Shown here: piece after piece, positions 17,617 through 28,029 of the stretch | Layout of the letters: each line of letters starts with the position of its first letter | Numbering within the stretch: position 1 is the first letter of the stretch | Source of the DNA: Pseudomonas gingeri | Lineage (GTDB): Bacteria; Pseudomonadota; Gammaproteobacteria; Pseudomonadales; Pseudomonadaceae | DNA: 64,000 nt | Direction of reading: 5' to 3' | NCBI RefSeq assembly: GCF_013386115.1 | Contig: NZ_JACAOR010000001.1 | Location: 214,639 to 278,638, forward strand | The notes under the pieces: generated by a model | Seen by the model: only the letters and a program-made list of their open reading frames with translations | Database searches by the model: none | Told to the model about the DNA's origin: nothing | Program-made: the position numbers and the translations under genes

Positions 17617-18972
17617 TTAAGCAGTGGTTTTTTGTGGTGTTGCAGATAGCAGCGAGCGACCGATGAAATCCTGATCGCCGGTGACTCCCGGCAAGGTGAA
17701 GAAATAACCGCCGCCGATCGGCTTGAGGTATTCCTCCAGGGGCTCACCGTTGAGTCGTGTCTGGACCGCGATAAAACCTTGCTCCAGGTCGGCCTGGTAG
17801 CAGATGAACAGCAAGCCCATTTCCAGCTGGCCGTTCTTGCTCACGCCGTTGGAGTAGTTGAACGGCCGGCGCAGGATCAGGTTGCGCTGGGTTTCGGCAG
17901 TACGCGGGTTGGCCAGGCGGATATGGGCATCGAGCTTGGTCAGCTTGCCTTCGGGATCCTTGGCGTAGTCCGGTACCTGGGTTTCTTTCTGGCCGTCCAT
18001 GGGCGCGCCCGAGCTCTTGACCCGGCCGATGATGCTTTCCTGCTCCTGCAGCGGGGTGCGGTCCCAGCGCTCCACCAGGTTGCGGATGATCCGCACCGCC
18101 TGGTAGCTGCCATGGGCGGCCCAGGCCGGTTCGTCGCTGCCGGGCTGGACCCAGACGATACGGTCCATGGCGCTGCCGTCGTTGGAGTCCGGGTTGGCCG
18201 AACCATCACGGAAACCGAGGAAGTTGCGCGCGCTCTGGGCCGGTTCGCCGGGCTTGGCCGGGGCCTGGGGCGGTACCGAACCTTCCTGCTTCCAGCGCAC
18301 CAGCAGCAGGTCCGGGGTGTTCTTGACGATATCGCGCAGGGCGTGGATGTTGGTGTCCGGGGTGTTGGAGCAGAACTGGATGCTCAGGTCGCCGTGGCAC
18401 AGGTCCGGCTGCAGGGCGTCGTTGGGGAAACCGACCATCCGGCTCAGGCGCTTGGGCTTGGCGGCCTCCAGGCCGAAACGCTCATCGAACAGCGAGTCGC
18501 CGACGGAGACGGTGATGGTCAGGTTGTCCGGGGTGACGACCGGGCCGAGGATCCCGGAGTCCACCGGTGGCAGCTTCGGGTCGACCTGCTTCACCGCGCC
18601 GCCGGTCATCAGGAAGGCGATGCGCTGGTTGAGGGTGCGGAACAGGCGCTCGAGGTCCTTGCGGTCGCTGGCGAGGACGTCGAAGGCGACGATCATGCCG
18701 GCTGCCGGACGCGGCGTGACGATGCCGGTCTGGTGCTGACCATGGAAATCGTGGCGGTCCTGGGTCTTGTCGCTGCTCGGGGCCTGCGTTACTTGGGCTT
18801 GAGTTGCCTGGGCTTGAGTGGCCTGGCCCTGACTGGCCTGGCCCTGTGACGCCGCCATAGCCGGACAACTCAGGGCGCTGCCGGCAATGGCCGCGCCGGC
18901 TACGCCCATGCCCAGCAGAACGCGGCGGCGGTCGGCGGAAAACTCGTTGTTACGCTGTGATGAATCGCTCAT
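17617..18972 (-). CDS. efeB: Deferrochelatase/peroxidase EfeB (DyP type)
   Basis: A 451-residue haem-dependent peroxidase exported by Tat: the N-terminus has [20 protein letters not shown]. DyP features seen are [13 protein letters not shown] (the GXXDG-type distal motif with catalytic Asp and Arg), the proximal-haem region around [26 protein letters not shown], and [19 protein letters not shown]. EfeB helps extract or oxidise iron for EfeU. Just after the signal peptide comes a low-complexity linker of 5-residue repeats ([10 protein letters not shown]), longer than in typical EfeB and encoded by 15-bp tandem repeats. The gene sits 18 bp after efeO. Confidence 0.95.
   Translation of the reverse strand: MSDSSQRNNEFSADRRRVLLGMGVAGAAIAGSALSCPAMAASQGQASQGQATQAQATQAQVTQAPSSDKTQDRHDFHGQHQTGIVTPRPAAGMIVAFDVLASDRKDLERLFRTLNQRIAFLMTGGAVKQVDPKLPPVDSGILGPVVTPDNLTITVSVGDSLFDERFGLEAAKPKRLSRMVGFPNDALQPDLCHGDLSIQFCSNTPDTNIHALRDIVKNTPDLLLVRWKQEGSVPPQAPAKPGEPAQSARNFLGFRDGSANPDSNDGSAMDRIVWVQPGSDEPAWAAHGSYQAVRIIRNLVERWDRTPLQEQESIIGRVKSSGAPMDGQKETQVPDYAKDPEGKLTKLDAHIRLANPRTAETQRNLILRRPFNYSNGVSKNGQLEMGLLFICYQADLEQGFIAVQTRLNGEPLEEYLKPIGGGYFFTLPGVTGDQDFIGRSLLSATPQKTTA
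18785..18844 (-). repeat. 15-bp tandem repeats in efeB linker
   Basis: Four consecutive 15-bp units (starting at 18785, 18800, 18815, 18830) encode Q/A/T/S-rich pentapeptides after the Tat signal. The period keeps the frame, so copy number could change without inactivating EfeB. Confidence 0.85.
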
Positions 18973-18990
18973 GTTCGGGTCGTCTGCTGA

Positions 18991-20184
18991 TTACAGGCCG
19001 GAAAGGCCAAGGGCGGGATCGATTCCATCGAGTGCATCGGCCAGGACCTTGGCCTTGTCGGCAAGCTGCTTGCGCTGTTCGGCGCTGACGGTGTCATAGG
19101 CGACATAGCCGTCGGCGGTGCGCAGGCCGTTGAATTCGGCATCCAGGGCAACGGCGGCGTTGTCGAGCTTGGGCAGCAGGTCGGCGGCCGACTTCGCCAG
19201 CAATGGCCGCAGCAGGTCGATGACCTTGCGCGTGGCTTGCAGGTTGGCGGCGAAACCATTCAGGTCGATATGGCTGTAGCGTTCTTCCTCGCCGCTGCTG
19301 CCGCGGGTCTCGGCGATGCTGTGCATGCTGCGGGCGACGATACTGACCAACTGTTCCGGGGGCAGCGACTGGGCCAGCAACTGTTGCTTGAGGCTGATCA
19401 CATCGGCCTGCAGACGCTGCACGGTGGGCATCAGACCATCGAGGTTGCGTTGCTGGAACAGGCCGTATTCGATGCGGTGGAAGCCGCCGAAGCCAGGGTC
19501 CTGCTCGCGCTTTTCGTAGTAGTCGGCGCGGGCGTTGATACCGTTGTCCAGTTCGGAAAAGCGCTGGGCGGCCGGTGCCAGGCGCTGATAGGCGGCGCGG
19601 GCCGGCACATACAGCGCCTGGGCCTGGCTCAGGTCGCCGGCGGCGATGGCCTGTTGCAGGGCGTCGACCGCCTTGATCAGGGCGCTGCCCTGGGTGCTCA
19701 GGTAGACGCGGAACTCCGACAGCGGTCCGATAAAGGCGGTCATCGACGGACGCGCCTGGGCGGCCGCATCAGAGGCAGCGGTCGGGGTCACGTGCAGCGT
19801 GCCACGGGGATTGCTCAGCAGGCCGCAGGTAATCGCGTAGTCGCCAGGGGCGAGGTTGGCGTTGATCACCTGGCTCAAGCCGGGGGCGATGTTCTCGCGT
19901 TCTTCGACCACCAGCACGCCGTCGAGGATTTCCCACTCCACCGCGCGATCCGACTTGTTGAGGATACGGAAGCTGTTCAGCCCGGCTGGAACGGTCAGTG
20001 CATTCGGTTCACAGCTATGGGCCAGGATGCTGACGGTGATTTCGTTGTGATGACCCTGGCGTTTGCTCGCTGCCAGTTGCGAGGCGTAGTAGAACAGTCC
20101 ACCGGCCGCGATCATCACGATCACCGAGCCGGCTACCGCCCAGCGCAAGGCCTGGGGCGGTTTGCCAGTTGCAGGGTTGGACAT
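18991..20184 (-). CDS. efeO: EfeO iron-uptake periplasmic protein (cupredoxin plus M75 domain)
   Basis: A 397-residue protein anchored by an N-terminal helix (LRWAVAGSVIVMIAAGGLFYYA). Residues ~40-135 form a cupredoxin domain (ILAHSCEPNALTVPAGLNSFRILNKSDRAVEWEILDG, then PGDYAITCGLL). Residues ~150-397 form the EfeO helical domain with GFHRIEYGLFQQ and GEEERYSHIDLNGF. It binds and passes periplasmic iron to EfeU. The ATG at 20184 (MSNPATGKPP) is 9 bp after the efeU stop, so the genes are cotranscribed. Longer frames upstream are antisense-like sequence inside efeU. Confidence 0.94.
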   Translation of the reverse strand: MSNPATGKPPQALRWAVAGSVIVMIAAGGLFYYASQLAASKRQGHHNEITVSILAHSCEPNALTVPAGLNSFRILNKSDRAVEWEILDGVLVVEERENIAPGLSQVINANLAPGDYAITCGLLSNPRGTLHVTPTAASDAAAQARPSMTAFIGPLSEFRVYLSTQGSALIKAVDALQQAIAAGDLSQAQALYVPARAAYQRLAPAAQRFSELDNGINARADYYEKREQDPGFGGFHRIEYGLFQQRNLDGLMPTVQRLQADVISLKQQLLAQSLPPEQLVSIVARSMHSIAETRGSSGEEERYSHIDLNGFAANLQATRKVIDLLRPLLAKSAADLLPKLDNAAVALDAEFNGLRTADGYVAYDTVSAEQRKQLADKAKVLADALDGIDPALGLSGL

Positions 20185-20192
20185 GGGTAACC

Positions 20193-21035
20193 TTACTGGT
20201 TGGGAACGGAAGAGGTTTGCTTGGTTGCCGGTGGTGCGGCGGGGATGAAAAACATCACCAGCGCGATCACCAGGTACAGCAGGTAGGCGCCTACGACACT
20301 GACGGTCGGGGCATCCTGGTAGCCGAACATGCCGGCCAGCACCGAACCGGTCGGGCCGTCCATCGGCAGCGTGGCACTGATATCGAAGACCACGGCTTGC
20401 AGGTGGTTCCACAGCCCGGCTTCATGCAGTGCCTGTACCGAATTGGCCAGGATGCCGGCGGCGACCACGAGGATGAACAGGCCGGTCCAGCGGAAGAACA
20501 GGCTCAGGTTCAGGCGCATGCTGCCGGTGTAGATGGCGAAGCCGACGAAAATCGCCAGGATCAGGCCGAGCAGGGCACCGATCGGCGCGCCCGGGCCTTC
20601 GCTCTGCTGGAACACCGCCAGCAGGAAAAACACGGTTTCCAGGCCTTCGCGGGCCACGGCGAAGAACACCATGGCAATCAGCGCCCAGACCTGGTGCCTG
20701 GAACCGGCCAGGGCGTGATCGAGGGAAACATGCAGGGAATGCTTGATGGACCGGGCGACCTTGCGCATCCAGAACACCATAGAGCTGAGGATGCCGACGG
20801 CGATCAGGCCGACGATGCCTTCGAAGAGTTCCTGTTGTTTCTGCGGGAACTCGGCGCTCATCAGTTCCAGGCCGCCACCGACCAGCAGGGCGAGGGCGGC
20901 GGCGAGAAAGACCCCGATCCAGACGGCGGGCATCCACTGACCGCGGCCGGTCTGCTTGAGGTAGCTGGCAATGATGCCAACGATGAGCGCGGCTTCGATG
21001 CCTTCGCGCAACATGATCAGAAAGGGAACCAGCAT
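20193..21035 (-). CDS. efeU: FTR1-family iron permease EfeU
   Basis: A 280-residue inner-membrane protein with seven hydrophobic segments. The two REGxE iron-binding motifs of the FTR1 family are present: MLREGIEAALIVGI near residue 9 and AREGLETVFFLLAV near residue 128. It imports iron delivered by EfeO and EfeB. It is first in the operon efeU-efeO-efeB-efeM-like, which starts behind a Fur-box-like sequence, consistent with induction under iron limitation. E. coli EfeU is 276 residues. Confidence 0.95.
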   Translation of the reverse strand: MLVPFLIMLREGIEAALIVGIIASYLKQTGRGQWMPAVWIGVFLAAALALLVGGGLELMSAEFPQKQQELFEGIVGLIAVGILSSMVFWMRKVARSIKHSLHVSLDHALAGSRHQVWALIAMVFFAVAREGLETVFFLLAVFQQSEGPGAPIGALLGLILAIFVGFAIYTGSMRLNLSLFFRWTGLFILVVAAGILANSVQALHEAGLWNHLQAVVFDISATLPMDGPTGSVLAGMFGYQDAPTVSVVGAYLLYLVIALVMFFIPAAPPATKQTSSVPNQ

Positions 21036-21076
21036 TCGGCAATCGCGTCCGTTACAAAGTGGATGGTAATTTGTAA

Positions 21077-21095
21077 CATAATGATACTCATTACT
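21077..21095. promoter_or_regulatory. Fur box upstream of efeU
   Basis: CATAATGATACTCATTACT matches 15 of 19 positions of the consensus GATAATGATAATCATTATC and lies 42 bases before the efeU start. Iron-dependent repression of the efe operon follows from this match and from what is known of efe genes. Confidence 0.8.
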
Positions 21096-21149
21096 AAACA
21101 GCTTTCATTGACAATAGCTGAACCTGGGCTGAACGGCAGGGGGCTGCCC

Positions 21150-21196
21150 GGACGCAGAGCGTCCAGAAGGGCGTTCCCACGCAGAGCGGGGGAACG
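21150..21196. repeat. Double-hairpin intergenic repeat, copy 2
   Basis: GGACGC-AGA-GCGTCC at 21150-21164 and the CGTTCCC...GGGGAACG dyad at 21172-21196 repeat the arrangement and spacing of 10225-10271. Confidence 0.75.
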
Positions 21197-21243
21197 ATCA
21201 GCGGGATTCCGGTCTGCGCAAGACAGACGTCTGGCAGGGTCAC

Positions 21244-21335
21244 CGTGGGAGCCGGCTTGCTGGCGATAGCGATCTGCCGGTCGACATCCGTGCTGACGGA
21301 TGCGTCGCGATCGCCAGCAAGCCGGCTCTGGCAAG
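21244..21335. repeat. REP doublet (REPIN-like), copy 1
   Basis: GGGAGCCGGCTTGCTGGCGAT (21247 onward) and its inverted partner ATCGCCAGCAAGCCGGCTC (21310 onward) face each other across about 45 bases. This is the typical inverted pair of Pseudomonas REP sequences. It lies between efeU and the racemase gene. Confidence 0.85.
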
Positions 21336-21358
21336 GTGCATCCGCCATGGGGGCGATA

Positions 21359-22051
21359 TCAGGTGCTCAGGGCGAAATCGACCGCCGCGAGGGCATGCAA
21401 CTCGGTGGTGTCGAGCAACGGCAGGTCGCTGTGCTCCGGCTTGATCAGCAGGCTGATTTCCGTGCACCCGAGAATCACCGCCTGGGCGCCGCGGGCGGCC
21501 AGTCCGGCGATCACTTGCCGGTACACCTGGCGCGAATGTTCGCTGATGATGCCGACGCAGAGTTCATCGTAGATGATCCGGTGCACGGCCTGGCGCTCGT
21601 CGGCTTCAGGCACCAGCACCTCCAGGCCCTGGGCGACCAGGCGCTGCTTGAGAAAGTCCTGCTCCATGGTGAACGCGGTGCCGAGCAGCCCCACGGTCCG
21701 TGCCCCGGCCGCGAGGGCGGCGTGTCCGGCCGGCTCGGCGATATGCAGGAAGGGGATGTCTACCGCGGCCTGGATCTGCTCCGCGACCCGATGCATGGTG
21801 TTGGTGCAGAGCACCACGCACTCGGCGCCACCGGCCTGCAGGCGCCGCGCGGCGTCCTGCAGGATCAGCCCGGCATCGTCCCAGCGCCCGGCGTGCTGGG
21901 CCTGTTCGACAGGTCCGAAGTCGACGCTGTACATTAGCAGCGACGCCGAGCGCAACGGGCCGAGCCGCGCGCGGACCTGCTGGTTGATGATCCGGTAGTA
22001 CTCGGCGCTGGATTCCCAGCTCATGCCGCCGATAAGGCCGATGGTACGCAT
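21359..22051 (-). CDS. Aspartate/glutamate racemase family protein
   Basis: A 230-residue cofactor-independent racemase starting MRTIGLIGGMSWESSAEYYRIIN. The two catalytic cysteines lie in VVLCTNTMHRVA and ILGCTEISLLI. This is the aspartate racemase subgroup (YgeA-like), interconverting L and D amino acids for cell wall or catabolism. The frame continues upstream but only the ATG at 22051 gives family sequence. It is divergent from an AraC-type regulator 91 bp away, which may control it. Confidence 0.92.
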   Translation of the reverse strand: MRTIGLIGGMSWESSAEYYRIINQQVRARLGPLRSASLLMYSVDFGPVEQAQHAGRWDDAGLILQDAARRLQAGGAECVVLCTNTMHRVAEQIQAAVDIPFLHIAEPAGHAALAAGARTVGLLGTAFTMEQDFLKQRLVAQGLEVLVPEADERQAVHRIIYDELCVGIISEHSRQVYRQVIAGLAARGAQAVILGCTEISLLIKPEHSDLPLLDTTELHALAAVDFALST

Positions 22052-22141
22052 GTGGTGCTCCTGTCGATAAAAGGTGTCGATAAAGGGTGCCTTGCGCAGT
22101 CTGCGCGGCTGCATCAGTTCCCATCTATCAGGAAATTTCAT

Positions 22142-22942
22142 ATGCCGGGGCAACGGCCTGCAGTGCTTCCAGTTCCTCCCCGGCATCTGCTGGACGGGCG
22201 GCTGTGCCTGCAGTTGCTGCCGCGCTCGGCCTACAGCGGCCGCGACCCGGTGCAATGGCAGACCCTGGGCATTGCCCTGGAACACCAGCAGGGCGTGCAC
22301 GCGATCAATTCCGACCGGCGTATGGATTTCGACACCTGGCCCGGCACCCTGGCACTGACGCCGCCCGGCGTCGAGGTGTTTTCCGAATCGGCCAGGGGCG
22401 GCGAATACCTGCTGGCGCGCTGGCGGCTCGAGGATGAACAGGCCCCGACGCAGCGCCGCCTGGAGATTCCCGGTCATGCCCGGGGCCTGTCCTGCGGACG
22501 GCAACTGCGCCGCTTGCTGCTGGATCCGCACACCGATCCGCTGGCCCTGGAAGCCGCTGCACTGGACTTTGTCGGGCTGTGTGACACGGCTCCGGTTTCG
22601 ATCCGTCGATCAGGTGATTTCGGGCCGATCCTGCAACGCTTTGCCGAAGCCTTTGCGCAGCCCTTGAGCCTGGCGCGGCTGGCGGCCGAACAAGGGCAGT
22701 CGGAACTGCGTTTCCTGCGGGATTTCACCCGTGCCATCGGCATGACTCCCCATGCCTACCTGCTTGAGGTCCGGGTTCAGGCTGCGCGACGACTGATCGA
22801 GAACTCCGACCTGGCACTGGCGGAGATCGCCCTGGACTGCGGCTTCGCCCATCAGTCGCACCTGGGTAGCGCCTTTCGCAAGGTGCTGGGCGTGACACCC
22901 GGCGAGTACCGCAGGCGACTCTCTTGCAAAAGCTCTGCATGA
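22142..22942 (+). CDS. AraC family transcriptional regulator
   Basis: A 266-residue regulator. The C-terminal ~100 residues hold the two-helix-turn-helix AraC domain: PLSLARLAAEQGQSELRFLRDFTRAIGMTPHAYLLEVRVQAARRLIENSDLALAEIALDCGFAHQSHLGSAFRKVLGVTPGEYRR. The N-terminal part is an AraC-type cupin effector domain (FDTWPGTLALTPPGVEVFSE). ATG 22142 has AGGA upstream. It is divergent from the racemase gene; target and inducer are unknown. Confidence 0.92.
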   Translation: MPGQRPAVLPVPPRHLLDGRLCLQLLPRSAYSGRDPVQWQTLGIALEHQQGVHAINSDRRMDFDTWPGTLALTPPGVEVFSESARGGEYLLARWRLEDEQAPTQRRLEIPGHARGLSCGRQLRRLLLDPHTDPLALEAAALDFVGLCDTAPVSIRRSGDFGPILQRFAEAFAQPLSLARLAAEQGQSELRFLRDFTRAIGMTPHAYLLEVRVQAARRLIENSDLALAEIALDCGFAHQSHLGSAFRKVLGVTPGEYRRRLSCKSSA

Positions 22943-23015
22943 GTTAGTCGTACGCCCCTGGATGCGATCTGCCATGATCGTGGCTTCGATTCAGGTTCAC
23001 CCGAGGAGCAGTTCA

Positions 23016-23510
23016 ATGGACGATGTACGGCAACTGGGGGAAATGCTTCGGCACTACGCCGAGAGCGAAGCGCACAAGCAGCAACTGTTCGACAGCCAGT
23101 CGGCCCACTGGACGGCGCGGATCGTCGAGCTGTTCGATCATATCGAGCGCTGGCTGGAGCCGGTCAAGGCACCGGGCCTGCTGGAAGTGCGGCGCGAGGA
23201 TTACGTGGCCTTCGGCCCTGGCGTCGCGGTGGAAACCTCGACCTTCAAGACGCAGAAACTGAGCATTCATATCGCCGGCAAACCGGTGGAGTTCGTCCCG
23301 GAAGTGATGGGCGCCGGTGGTGCGATTTCCCTGGCGGTGGTGGGCTTGACAGCGGCACGCCATGGCAGCGTTTCACTGGTGGGCGTGCCGGGTACCGGGG
23401 ACTGGCAGTGGCGCAAGACCAATGGCCTGAAAGACCCGGACATCTTCGCATTCGATGCCGACTTCCTCGCCGTGCAATTGCAGAGCTTGATCCCCCGCGA
23501 ACGCGTGTGA
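23016..23510 (+). CDS. Conserved hypothetical cytoplasmic protein
   Basis: A 164-residue soluble protein starting MDDVRQLGEMLRHYAESEAHKQQL behind a strong GAGGAGC ribosome-binding site. The first half is helical and charged; the second half is beta-rich with VETSTFKTQKLSIHIAGKPVEFVPEVMGAGGAISLAVVG. There is no signal peptide or membrane helix. I recognise it only as a conserved pseudomonad protein without assigned function. It lies 73 bp after the AraC gene on the same strand and is convergent with the ccoN gene. Confidence 0.8.
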   Translation: MDDVRQLGEMLRHYAESEAHKQQLFDSQSAHWTARIVELFDHIERWLEPVKAPGLLEVRREDYVAFGPGVAVETSTFKTQKLSIHIAGKPVEFVPEVMGAGGAISLAVVGLTAARHGSVSLVGVPGTGDWQWRKTNGLKDPDIFAFDADFLAVQLQSLIPRERV

Positions 23511-23560
23511 GCAGGCGGGTGGCCGGCTACAGGCCACCCTGCGTTCCATGACCGGTGCGT

Positions 23561-24988
<1,428 letters not shown>

Positions 24989-25357
24989 GGTCAAGTCTTC
25001 CACGGTTGCAAAATCGCGCCAGGCCACCCTGGCCTGGCATGCCGTGAACTGTAGGAATGGAGGACGGGACAAAACAGACTCAGAAAAAGCTCATTCATAC
25101 GGATCAGATATTTCGCCGATTGGCATTGAATGAGCTGGATTCTGATAGGGTTTTTCAGAGCAGAGGTCGATCTGTATCGAGTTTTGCCGGCGCAGAGAAG
25201 GGTGGCGGTGTTTCGCGCCCGATCCTACACTGAAAAGCTGTTTTTCAGGTTTGCCGAACAAGGCATCGTATGACAATTTGTGCGTCCCCATAGGTCGCCC
25301 GGCACTTTCGTGTTTAACTTCGGCCTCTTCAAAAAAACGTCTGGAAGGATTTCGTTC
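24989..25357. other. Divergent intergenic region, ccoN leader and tpx promoter
   Basis: This 369-bp gap holds no gene. A GC-rich hairpin (arms 25018-25026 and 25030-25038, loop CCC) lies in the ccoN leader about 30 bases before its start. The right-hand part carries the conserved blocks upstream of the first tpx gene (25271 onward). Confidence 0.7.
25271..25324 (+). promoter_or_regulatory. Upstream region of tpx-1 with conserved blocks
   Basis: Three blocks, TGACAATTTGTG (25271), CATAGGTCGCC (25289) and TTAACTTCG (25314), occur in the same order and at the same distances (18 and 25 bases) before the second tpx gene. The first block contains the dyad ACAA-T-TTGT. They probably form promoter and operator; which factor binds is unknown. 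Confidence 0.6.
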
Positions 25358-25858
25358 ATGGCTCAAGTCACCCTCAAAGGCAATCCGGTTCAAGTCAACG
25401 GTCAACTGCCGCAAGTCGGCTCCAAGGCGCCAGCCTTTTCCCTGGTCAGCGGCGGCCTGGCCGACGTCACCCTGAGCAGCTTTGCCGGCAAGCGCAAAGT
25501 GCTGAACATTTTCCCGAGCGTCGATACCCCGACCTGCGCCACTTCCGTGCGCAAGTTCAACGCCCAGGCCAACGACCTGGCCAACACCGTGGTGCTGTGC
25601 ATCTCGGCTGACCTGCCGTTCGCCCAGGCACGTTTCTGCGGCGCCGAAGGCCTGGAAAACGTACAGAACCTGTCGACCCTGCGTGGTCGCGAGTTCATCG
25701 AGAACTACGGCGTGGCTATCGCTGAAGGTCCGCTGGCCGGCCTGACCGCTCGTGCTGTCGTGGTCCTGGATGAAAACGACAACGTCCTGCACAGCGAACT
25801 GGTCAAGGAAATCGCCGAAGAGCCCAACTACGAAGCAGCCCTGGCTGTTCTGAAGTAA
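25358..25858 (+). CDS. tpx: Thiol peroxidase Tpx, first copy
   Basis: A 166-residue atypical 2-Cys peroxiredoxin that reduces hydrogen and lipid peroxides with thioredoxin. The peroxidatic Cys60 is in [14 protein letters not shown] and the resolving Cys94 in [12 protein letters not shown], both as in E. coli Tpx. A GGAAGGA ribosome-binding site precedes the ATG at 25358. It is followed by its own terminator and then by a close paralogue, giving two independent units. Confidence 0.96.
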   Translation: MAQVTLKGNPVQVNGQLPQVGSKAPAFSLVSGGLADVTLSSFAGKRKVLNIFPSVDTPTCATSVRKFNAQANDLANTVVLCISADLPFAQARFCGAEGLENVQNLSTLRGREFIENYGVAIAEGPLAGLTARAVVVLDENDNVLHSELVKEIAEEPNYEAALAVLK

Positions 25859-25876
25859 CGGCGGCGGTGATGCCCG

Positions 25877-25904
25877 ACGGCCTGGCTTTGTCCAGGCCGT
25901 TTTT
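25877..25904 (+). terminator. Intrinsic terminator after tpx-1
   Basis: Stem ACGGCCTGG / CCAGGCCGT with loop CTTTGT is followed by TTTTCG. The second tpx gene has a very similar terminator. Confidence 0.88.
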
Positions 25905-25959
25905 CGTTGTGCGGCGCTCTGTCGTGGGCTTTTCGGCCAAGTCCGCCCGGCTGCTGGTG

Positions 25960-26013
25960 TGACAAATTGTGTTTGCACATAGGTCGCCGCACCGTATCGT
26001 GGTTAACTTCGAC
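25960..26013 (+). promoter_or_regulatory. Upstream region of tpx-2 with conserved blocks
   Basis: TGACAAATTGTG (25960), CATAGGTCGCC (25978) and TTAACTTCG (26003) repeat the tpx-1 pattern with identical internal spacing; only one base of leader length differs. Confidence 0.6.
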
Positions 26014-26047
26014 TTTATTTCATACACCGTTCAGGGGGATTCAGTTC

Positions 26048-26548
26048 ATGGCACAAGTGACGCGCAGGGGCGTGGTGGTCCGGGTCGATGGTGAACTGCC
26101 ACGTCCCGGGACCCGGGCGCCGGCATTTTCCCTGGTGGACAAGGACCTGGCGGATGTCACCCTGGGCAACTTCGCCGGCAAGCGCAAAGTGCTGAATATC
26201 TTCCCGAGCGTCGATACCCCCACCTGTGCCAGATCGGTGCGGGCCTTCAATGCCCGGGCCAATGAACTGGCCAATACCGTGGTGCTGTGCATCTCCGCCG
26301 ACCTGCCGTTTGCCCAGGCGCGTTTCTGCGGCGCGGAAGGCCTGGACCAGGTGCTCAACCTGTCGACCCTGCGTAGCGGTGAATTCAGGGAAAATTACGG
26401 CGTGGCCATCGCCGATGGTCCGCTCGCCGGCCTGACCGCCAGGGCAGTGCTGGTCCTCGACGAACAGGACCAGGTGCTGCACAGCGAACTGGTCGCCGAT
26501 ATCGGCCAGGAACCCGACTACGCCGCGGCTCTCGCGGCACTGCGGTAA
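26048..26548 (+). CDS. Thiol peroxidase Tpx, tandem paralogue
   Basis: A 166-residue second Tpx with the same length as the first copy and most residues conserved. Both redox cysteines are kept ([26 protein letters not shown]), so it should be active. It differs mainly in the first 35 residues (more Arg: [22 protein letters not shown]) and at scattered charged positions. The duplication includes promoter and terminator, so it is a whole-unit tandem duplication, not a gene conversion inside an operon. Start ATG 26048 is behind AGGGGG. Confidence 0.95.
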   Translation: MAQVTRRGVVVRVDGELPRPGTRAPAFSLVDKDLADVTLGNFAGKRKVLNIFPSVDTPTCARSVRAFNARANELANTVVLCISADLPFAQARFCGAEGLDQVLNLSTLRSGEFRENYGVAIADGPLAGLTARAVLVLDEQDQVLHSELVADIGQEPDYAAALAALR

Positions 26549-26566
26549 GCGCCTTTACAATTATTG

Positions 26567-26598
26567 ACGGCCTGCCTCTGTCCAGGCCGTTTTTATTT
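26567..26598 (+). terminator. Intrinsic terminator after tpx-2
   Basis: ACGGCCTG, loop, CAGGCCGT followed by TTTTTATTTG; the counterpart of the tpx-1 terminator. Confidence 0.85.
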
Positions 26599-26724
26599 GT
26601 GCTTCAGTGCCTTAGTCGAAGGCTGAAGAACGTCATGCGAAGGTAAATTGCCGGTAAAGGCGCTTTGCTTGAAACACTTGAGTGCTTATCTTTCAGCCTC
26701 CTAGGGAAGAAGCTCTCGCACATA

Positions 26725-28029
26725 ATGGTTGATCATTCCATGCAATCCTCTGCTCCTCGCAAATCCCGTCGCTGGCTGTTCGGCCTGCTGACCCTGCTGA
26801 TCATCGCAGCGCTGTGCTGGCATTTCTGGCCGGCCGGTGACCACAAGACCGAACACAATCCCGCCGGGCGTACCGGCAAGAGCGGCATGATGCGCCCCGG
26901 TTTCGGCGCCGCGGCCGGGCCGGTACCCGTGCGCGTGGCCCCGGCCACCGTCGGCGACTTCCCGCTCTACTACAAGGCGCTGGGCACGGTGACGGCGCTC
27001 AACACGGTCAATGTGCGCACGCAGGTGGCGGGGCAACTGGTCAAGATCAACTTCCAGGAAGGGCAGATGGTCAAGGCCGGCGATGTATTGGCCGAGATCG
27101 ACCCGCGCAACTACGAAAGCGCCTTGCTGCAGGCCCAGGGCACCTTGTTGCAGAGCCAGGCGCAACTGAAGAATGCCCAGGTCGACCTGCAACGCTATCG
27201 CGGCCTGTATGCCGAGGACAGCATCGCCAAGCAGACCCTGGACACCGCCGAGGCGACGGTGCTGCAGTACCAGGGCACGGTCAAGAACAACCAGGGGGCG
27301 GTCGACGCGGCCAAGCTGAACCTGGAGTTCACCAAGATCCGCGCCCCGATCGCCGGGCGCCTGGGCCTGCGCCAACTGGATGTCGGCAACCTGCTGGCGG
27401 CCAATGACAGCCAGGCGCTGGCGGTGATCACCCAGACCCAGCCGATCAGCGTGGCGTTCACCCTGCCGGAAAACAACCTGGCAGTCGTCTTGCCGCGTTT
27501 TCGCAGCGGCGCGCACCTGCCCGCCGAAGCCTGGGATCGCGGCGACGTGAAGCTGCAGGCCACCGGAGTGTTGCAGAGCCTGGACAACCAGATCGACATC
27601 ACCACCGGCACCCTGAAGTTCAAGGCGCTCTACGAGAACAAGGAACAGACGCTGTTCCCCAACCAGTTCGTCAATGTGCGCCTGCTCGCCGACACCCTGA
27701 AGAACGTGGTGCTGGCGCCGAGCGCGGCAATCCAGTTCGGCAATGACGGTACCTTCGTCTACGCCATGGACGGTGACAAGAAGGTCAAGATCCGGCCGCT
27801 GAAAGTCGGCGCCAGCGACGGCAACGTCACGGTGGTCACCGAAGGCCTGGCCGCCGGCGACCGCGTGGTCCTCGAAGGCACCGATCGCCTCAAGGACGGC
27901 GGCGAAGTGGAGGTGGTCAACGACAGCCAGGAGGTGCCGGGCACGCCTGCCGAACACCTGCACGGCTCGAAATCCAAGGGTGATGACGCTTCGGCTGGCG
28001 CCGGCAAGGCGAAAAAGGTCGGCGCATGA
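26725..28029 (+). CDS. muxA: RND efflux periplasmic adaptor MuxA (MdtA-like)
   Basis: A 434-residue membrane-fusion protein with an N-terminal anchor ([21 protein letters not shown]). It then shows the lipoyl half-motifs ([34 protein letters not shown] and [21 protein letters not shown]) around an alpha-hairpin, and a beta-barrel plus membrane-proximal domain. It links the two inner-membrane pumps MuxB and MuxC to OpmB. The C-terminus is Ser/Gly/Lys-rich. ATG 26725 and 26740 are both possible; an upstream TTG at 26665 is less likely. It overlaps muxB by 4 bp (ATGA). Confidence 0.93.
   Translation: MVDHSMQSSAPRKSRRWLFGLLTLLIIAALCWHFWPAGDHKTEHNPAGRTGKSGMMRPGFGAAAGPVPVRVAPATVGDFPLYYKALGTVTALNTVNVRTQVAGQLVKINFQEGQMVKAGDVLAEIDPRNYESALLQAQGTLLQSQAQLKNAQVDLQRYRGLYAEDSIAKQTLDTAEATVLQYQGTVKNNQGAVDAAKLNLEFTKIRAPIAGRLGLRQLDVGNLLAANDSQALAVITQTQPISVAFTLPENNLAVVLPRFRSGAHLPAEAWDRGDVKLQATGVLQSLDNQIDITTGTLKFKALYENKEQTLFPNQFVNVRLLADTLKNVVLAPSAAIQFGNDGTFVYAMDGDKKVKIRPLKVGASDGNVTVVTEGLAAGDRVVLEGTDRLKDGGEVEVVNDSQEVPGTPAEHLHGSKSKGDDASAGAGKAKKVGA

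Noticed and set aside
16769..20184. The two M75-domain proteins as an algal or imelysin peptidase pair
   Set aside because: Despite the M75 name, the operon with FTR1 permease and DyP peroxidase shows they are EfeO-type iron-binding proteins, not peptidases.
24989..25270. Anr box upstream of the orphan ccoN
   Set aside because: No TTGAT-N4-ATCAA or close match was found in the leader.
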